Source: Mya arenaria (taxonomy: Eukaryota > Mollusca > Bivalvia > Myida > Myidae). Taken from it: a stretch of DNA of 64,000 nt. The stretch's first letter is position 1; each line of letters opens with the position of its first letter. Location of the stretch: NCBI RefSeq assembly GCF_026914265.1, contig NC_069122.1:38181473-38245472 (forward strand). The letters run 5' to 3'. The notes below the pieces were generated by a model, which made no database searches, was not told where the DNA came from, and saw only the letters and a program-made list of their open reading frames with translations. Shown piece by piece: positions 59,001 to 64,000 of this stretch. Made by a program: the position numbers and the translations under genes.

Positions 59001-59899
59001 GTACCGGGCACATATAACTTAAGATCATTGAATGTATAACCCTTTATCGACGAATGATGTGATATCAAGTGGGTAAAGAACTATGAATGGACAAGAATAA
59101 CTAGATTTAGGTTTTCTATGAAACGTTATACGAAACATTTACAACAGGTTAGGGCTAAGCATACAACAAATTGATAATTAAATTTTAAAATCCTGACTCT
59201 TAAAGGCGCATAATAAAGGCCACTGTAACAAATTCTTTTTAGATTATAAGCATGTTCATGTTTAATTCATTTGACTTTTATGGCCTAAACGAAAAGGCAT
59301 ATGATTTAGGAACAGATAAAAAACTACAAGGCTCAATGAAAAAAAAACTTGCCAGTCTACCTGCCTAACTGTCTACTGGCCTCTCTGTCTGTCTGCCTGT
59401 CTGTCTGCCTGTCTGTTTGTTTGTGTATTTGTTTGTGTGTCTGCCTTTTTGTCTGCTTGTCTGTCAATGTATATCACTGTCTGTATTTATGGGCATTTAT
59501 CTGGCTTTTGCTTGAATGTTTGTCTGTCAATCTGTCTGTCTGTCCGCCCGTTCGTCCGCATATATGTCTGTGACTAGATTATGCTCACTAAACATACAAC
59601 GTACAAGAAGGTTAATAATAATACCCGAACTAAATTATATAATTATCCGACCTTTAAAATACAATTTCAGTTTACGCCATACACGTTTGGGGACAAAGTC
59701 AGCCTACAGCTCTATGACACAAGAGGCTTAGCGGAGACGGATACATTGGACCTTGTCCAATGCAATCACATGTTGGAAGGTAACGTGCCGGACTTTTATG
59801 AGGTAAACGAACGGATTTTAAAGGGTAACAACCTGTTAGTTTTACAACAGATAATGTCATGTCGTTCAGAACTTAAAAATAGTAGTAGTAGAAGTAGCA

Positions 59900-59946
<47 letters not shown>

Positions 59947-59950
59947 TGTT

Positions 59951-60004
<54 letters not shown>

Positions 60005-61446
60005 AAAATACTTTCATACTTTTATTCATTTAATAAATGGCGGCGTAGTATTTTGGTCATGCACGTATGCCCTGTTTAATTTAAAAGTGTTTTCGTGCAT
60101 TTACTGTTATTATAATGAACATAGATTTATAAATAAAAGTGCATTGATTAATGTTCATAAAATGTTTGCACTAAAAACGAGTGAATAAGAAACTATAGAA
60201 AAAATACGGGAGAACTTTCTCACCACGAACCGGATATAGAAAATTGACAACTTAGCCTTCAACTATAATTTTGCCTAAGGGGCGTCGGCGGACTGGTAGC
60301 GGCATAGAAAAACACGTTATTCAAAAATGGGGTATTTAGAAAAAGAAGACACCCATAAAACTCCAAAACTGCTGTTTCTAAGAAAACAATGTATGACAAA
60401 GTCAATGTTTAAATGTCATGACCATTATGGTGCCTTGATTACTTTCTGAGGCAATGTTTAATGATTGAATTTGAATAAAGAGATTGCAAGAACAATCAAA
60501 ATAGTATCATTTCTTCTTAGATGGCATCGGCGAGCCTGATATCAAATGACGATGCGGATTTTCAGCATAGGCCAAAATTGAGTCACAAAACGCACTGTGT
60601 TGTATTTGTTCTGGACGGTTCGACAGTGGGCGATATTTCAACGCCAATGTTGCACAAACTGAAAACGTATCGGAATCTGTTGAACAGAAAAGGTTAGTTC
60701 TCTAACTCAGTAATTCGGATAATTAGCCGAATTGTTTAACATTGACATGTATATATAGGAATGTCAACGGTTCTCTGTCCAGTTGTCTCATTACACGAGG
60801 GATATAAACGTGTTTGGTTACAATGGTTGACACTGTAGTTTTAAGCATCAAGGCGGTAATCCCATCATGTATCTGTTATTAATTTATTGTAATGACTTTG
60901 TGGTTTGTTTGTGGTGTTTGAATTTGTGTATGTTGTGTTAATACGTGTTTGTCTCTAGTTTATTGTCGTTTGTGCCGTTGCCTTTTGACTCATAAGCCGG
61001 GTTACATTTGAATTTCTGACTTTTGGGATTGTCCCTGTAGTTTTTATTGTATGATTAATGTTAAAAAAGTGTGAAAAAATATATATTTGGACATTAACTT
61101 TTCAGAGATACCACAAGCCGTATTAGTCACAAAGATTGACAAACTCTGCCATAAAACCGATGAAAATGTTAGTAACGCATTCATGAGCACAACGGTGAAG
61201 AAGGTAGTAGAAAAAGTATCAGAGATGTTCAAATTACCGCGGAACAATATTTGGCCAATTAAAAATTATGAAGAGGAAGTGGAAAGCGACGAGAACATCA
61301 ACATTCTTGCTTTGTTTGCTATCCGACAGATCCTGTTCTTTGCAGAGGATTATTTGGAAAACATGAAAGTGAAGCAAAGTAGGAGAAGTCAGAAAGGAAA
61401 GGCAAAGCAGGCTGAAGGTGAAGTGTTCGGGTCAGACACTGCTTAA
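56018..61446 (+). CDS. IFI44-like TLDc-GTPase gene 6 (6 exons, intact)
   Basis: Exons: 56018-56564, 56933-56997, 57739-57939, 59671-59802, 60521-60692, 61106-61446; 485 aa. TLDc-like residues 1-183 include FHQKCDNQGPTLTVLYNKEG and FGKNYETGGTTSKEVNNGHL. The linker ends EWGTE. GTPase motifs are G1 GPLGSGKSS, G3 DTRG and G4 TKID; the helix is NILALFAIRQILFFAEDYLE, and the basic tail RRSQKGKAKQAEGEVF ends GSDTA. Introns are GT-AG, phases 1-0-0-0-1. If intron 4 were retained, exon 4 would run in frame into a serine run from the AGT microsatellite and stop at 60033. It is the sister of gene 4. Confidence 0.9.
56766..56846. repeat. Inverted repeat (hairpin) in intron 1 of gene 6
   Basis: Left arm 'caacttgttaagcttaagta' plus 'tcttaggaaaaaaag', right arm 'tttttctttcctaagatact' plus 'tacgcttatcaagttg'. 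It matches the hairpin at 37208-37290 in gene 4. Pairing extends over about 35 bases with few mismatches. Confidence 0.85.
59370..59560. repeat. CTGT-rich tract in intron 3 of gene 6
   Basis: Imperfect 'ctgtctgtctgcctgtctgt' repeats matching the tract at 39755-39955 in gene 4, about 110 bases before exon 4. Confidence 0.8.
59881..60003. repeat. (AGT)n microsatellite in intron 4 of gene 6
   Basis: About 120 bases of AGT/AGA/AGC units, at the position of the gene 4 tract but without its GGT part. Confidence 0.95.
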
Positions 61447-62595
61447 AACATATCATGCTTTGTTTTTTCAGAAACTGAATTTGTGTGGAACGTCGATATC
61501 AAGTATACATGCCATGTCCTCAGATGCTTAATTATACTAAAATTGTATAGACGCAGTCTTGACAACAATATCGTCATTGTAAATGTGTATGATATGACTA
61601 AACAATGACATATTACGAGTACATATGCGTTCGACTATTCCGCTTAAATTAAAACCTCATACATAATGTTTGATAACGTGTGTCCTTGAATAATTGTTTG
61701 TTGAAATGTGTCCACAAATTATTGCTAACAATCCTTGTAAATATCTTCGTACATTATGTTGTACTCTACTTGTTTAAGATATAACCCATGCCAAAACGTA
61801 ATATGTTAAAGGTGATGTGAAAATATAGTATGTCTTTAAAAGCATTTGACATGTGTGCAAAACGAATCCAGTTAATTAAATCACTTTGAAATCATATCAA
61901 ATCTAAGTTTAAACCATTGATGAAATAAGTTAGATACATAATGAAATGATCGCAAGATATTAACAATATATCAGAGCAAGCATGGTACGAGGTTTTTGGT
62001 ATTACGAAATGGCGACAAATAACCCGACCCATACCTGAACAAAAGCTTCACTTCATCAGCAAAGCATTAATAAAGAAATGGTTATTCATATCTCGTTGAT
62101 AATATACTAGCGAAAAGCGTAAATGCGCATAAAAGGATTCTTGCTGGAATTGATTGATTATAAATTATCTCCTACATTAACATACCAATGCACGTACATG
62201 TAGTCATGTTAAAAACATCATTTTAACCTTATTTTTGGTAAGTGTTAGTAACATATTTATATTTTTATAAGATATATATGTACTGCGTTGTTTGAAGAGT
62301 TTTTGTTACATGTTTCTTGTTTGCAATTATTTGTGATTGATTGTTTTTGTGTTCTATGTTTTTGGTTTTTACCCTTTATGTTTAAACTTTTGGCTACTTG
62401 GCTTGTAAATGAAATAAGTATTTTTGTAGTGCACAATCACTTAAGTCGCTTATTCATTACACACGCATAATGCTGTACAGAAGTTTGGTTTACGCATGTT
62501 TGCATGACATTGCTGATATGGAAAATTACGACTACACATGGATTGTTTTACATGAGAGTTCCAATAGCTTATGCCAACGTATTATTTTATTATTA
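61447..62595. other. 3' flank of gene 6
   Basis: Non-coding; aligns with 42228-43550 after gene 4. A copy of the 'gtgttctatgtttttggttt' interspersed repeat lies at about 62280-62400. Similarity to the gene 4 flank ends at about 62596, where the repeat element begins. Confidence 0.65.
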
Positions 62596-64000
62596 ACCAG
62601 GTTTTCATATAGTGAAACCTGGTTATTAGAATGGCGAACGTCGTTGTTCGGGCGGGCGGGCGGGCGGCCGGGCGGGCGGCGTCAAACTCACCTATGAAAC
62701 TGAATAACTTAGGAAGGGTTGATATATCTTGACCAAACTTAGTCTATACAAAGAGTTTATGGGTACCTTTCATGGGATTCCTTTTGAGGTGCCTAGGGTC
62801 AAGGTCAGGTCACTGTTACTAAAAATAGAAAAACGGTTGAAACTGAATAACTTTAGTAAAAGTTGACATATCTTGACCAAACTTGGTCAATAGGAAGAGT
62901 TTATAGATACCTCTCATGGGATTGCGTTTGGGGTCCCTAGGTTCAAGGTCAAGGTGACTGTTACTAAAAATAGAAAAACGGTTGAAACTGAATAACTTTA
63001 GTAAGGGTTGACATATCTTGACCAAACTTGGTCTATTGAAAGAGTTTATGGGTACTTTTCATGCGATTGGGGTTCCTAGGTTCAAGGTCAATGTCACTGT
63101 TACTTAAAATAGAAAAACAGTTGAAACTAAATCATTTTAGTTCGGGATGACATATCTTGACTAAACTTGGTCTATTGAAAGAGTTTATGGGTACCTTTCA
63201 TGTGATTGGGGTCCCTAGGTTCAAGGTCAAGGTCACTGGTACTTAAAATAGAAAAAACAGTTGAAAATAAATCATTTTAGTTCGGGATGACATATCTTGA
63301 CTAAACTTGGTGTACAGAAAGAGTTTATAGATACCTTTTCATGGGATTGCCTTTGGGATCCCTAGGGTCAAGGTCAAGGTCACTGTAACTAAAAATAAAA
63401 AAACAGTTGAAACTGAATAACTTTGGTTAAGGTTGACATATCTTGACCAAACTTGGTATACAGGAAGAGTTTATGGATACCTTTCAATGGATTGCATTTG
63501 GAGTCCCTAGGGTCAAGGTCACTGCTACTAAAAATAGAAAAATGGTTCAAACTGAATATCTTTAGTTAGGGTTGACATTTCTTGACGAAACTTGGTCTAT
63601 AGGAAGAGTTTATGGGTACTTTAATGGGATTGCGTTTTGAGGTCCCTAGATTCAAGGTCAAGGTCACTGTTACTAAAAATCGAAAAACAGTTGAAACTGA
63701 ATCATTTTAGTAAGGGTCTACATTTCTTGACCAAACCAGGTATAAAGGAAGAGTTTATAGGTACCTTTTATGGGATTGCGTTTGGGGTCCCTAGATTCAA
63801 GGTCAAAGTCACTGTTACTAAAAATAGAAAAATGGTTGAAAGTGAATAACTAAAATTAGGGTTGACATATCCTGACAAAATTTGGTATAAAGGAAGAGTT
63901 ATGGATACCTTTCAATGGATTGCATTTGGGGTCCCTAGGTTCAAGTTCACTGTTACTAAAAATAGAAAAACAGACACAGGCTGAAGTTCTTCTGTCAATC
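62596..64000. mobile_element. Tandem-repeat element with palindromic start, running off the window
   Basis: Begins with the inverted pair 'accaggttttcatatag' / 'tgaaacctggtta' (62596-62627) and a GGGC-repeat tract at about 62650-62680. Then come about nine units of 136-150 bases to the window end. Unit landmarks are 'ttgacatatcttgaccaaac', 'ttggtcta', 'gaagagtttatgggtacctt', 'gggtccctaggttcaaggtc' and 'actgttactaaaaatagaaa'. The unit-4 counterpart near 43550 lacks it, so it is an insertion. The 60-70 codon frames over it do not match a known protein. Confidence 0.7.

Noticed and set aside
62819-63849. 60-70 codon frames over the right-end tandem repeat
   Set aside because: Each runs over one or two repeat units and breaks when the unit length changes; no known protein is recognised.

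Overview
The window is AT-rich, intron-bearing animal DNA with abundant microsatellites and mobile-element remains. C1q-domain remnants, a large IFI44-like family and the repeat types point to a bivalve mollusc. That assignment is inference; the species cannot be named from the sequence. No bacterial features, rRNA, tRNA or CRISPR array were seen.

The backbone is a tandem array of six plus-strand genes of one family, at 1145-5883, 17536-22284, 27060-31878, 36444-42227, 46232-50852 and 56018-61446. Each has six coding exons with the same sizes and phases. Exon 1 encodes a TLDc-like domain, exon 2 a 22-residue linker, and exons 3-6 a P-loop GTPase with G1 (GPLGSGKSS), G3 (DTRG) and G4 (TKID) motifs. 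This is the domain order of vertebrate interferon-induced protein 44 (IFI44/IFI44L), and landmark strings match: CNQGPTLTV, GKSSF, an IHC-VFV-D segment and a C-terminal ILxxLxxRxxLxxAxDxLE helix. Genes 1, 2, 4 and 6 look intact (481-485 aa). Gene 3 is a pseudogene. Gene 5 has an eroded exon 2 acceptor. Two first-exon remnants lie at 907 and 25130.

The array is a higher-order repeat. Genes 1, 3 and 5 (type A) share one kind of flank and genes 2, 4 and 6 (type B) another. The unit 'A gene, then convergent C1q gene, then B gene' is present three times with a period of about 19-19.6 kb. The first unit is longer because a 6.3-kb Ty3/Gypsy-type LTR retroelement (10576-16903, minus strand, broken) sits in the 5' flank of gene 2. 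Minus-strand C1q-domain remnants survive between A and B genes in all three units, near 7.2k/8.4-9.1k, 32.9-33.8k and 51.6k; all are decayed.

Region by region: 1-1140, A-type 5' flank with a decayed first exon; 1145-5883, gene 1; 5884-10112, 3' flank with a LINE tail, C1q remnants and a GAT microsatellite; 10113-17535, B-type flank split by the LTR element; 17536-22284, gene 2; 22285-27059, flank with a TLDc fragment and A-type block; 27060-31878, pseudogene 3; 31879-36443, C1q remnant and B-type flank; 36444-42227, gene 4; 42228-46231, flank with a GCGGCC-rich satellite; 46232-50852, gene 5; 50853-56017, C1q vestige, unique sequence and B-type flank; 56018-61446, gene 6; 61447-62595, 3' flank; 62596-64000, a tandem-repeat element running off the window.

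Functionally this looks like an expanding innate-immunity cluster in which TLDc-GTPase genes are amplified by unequal exchange while the neighbouring C1q-type recognition genes have been lost. An immune role is inferred from the vertebrate family, not shown by the sequence.
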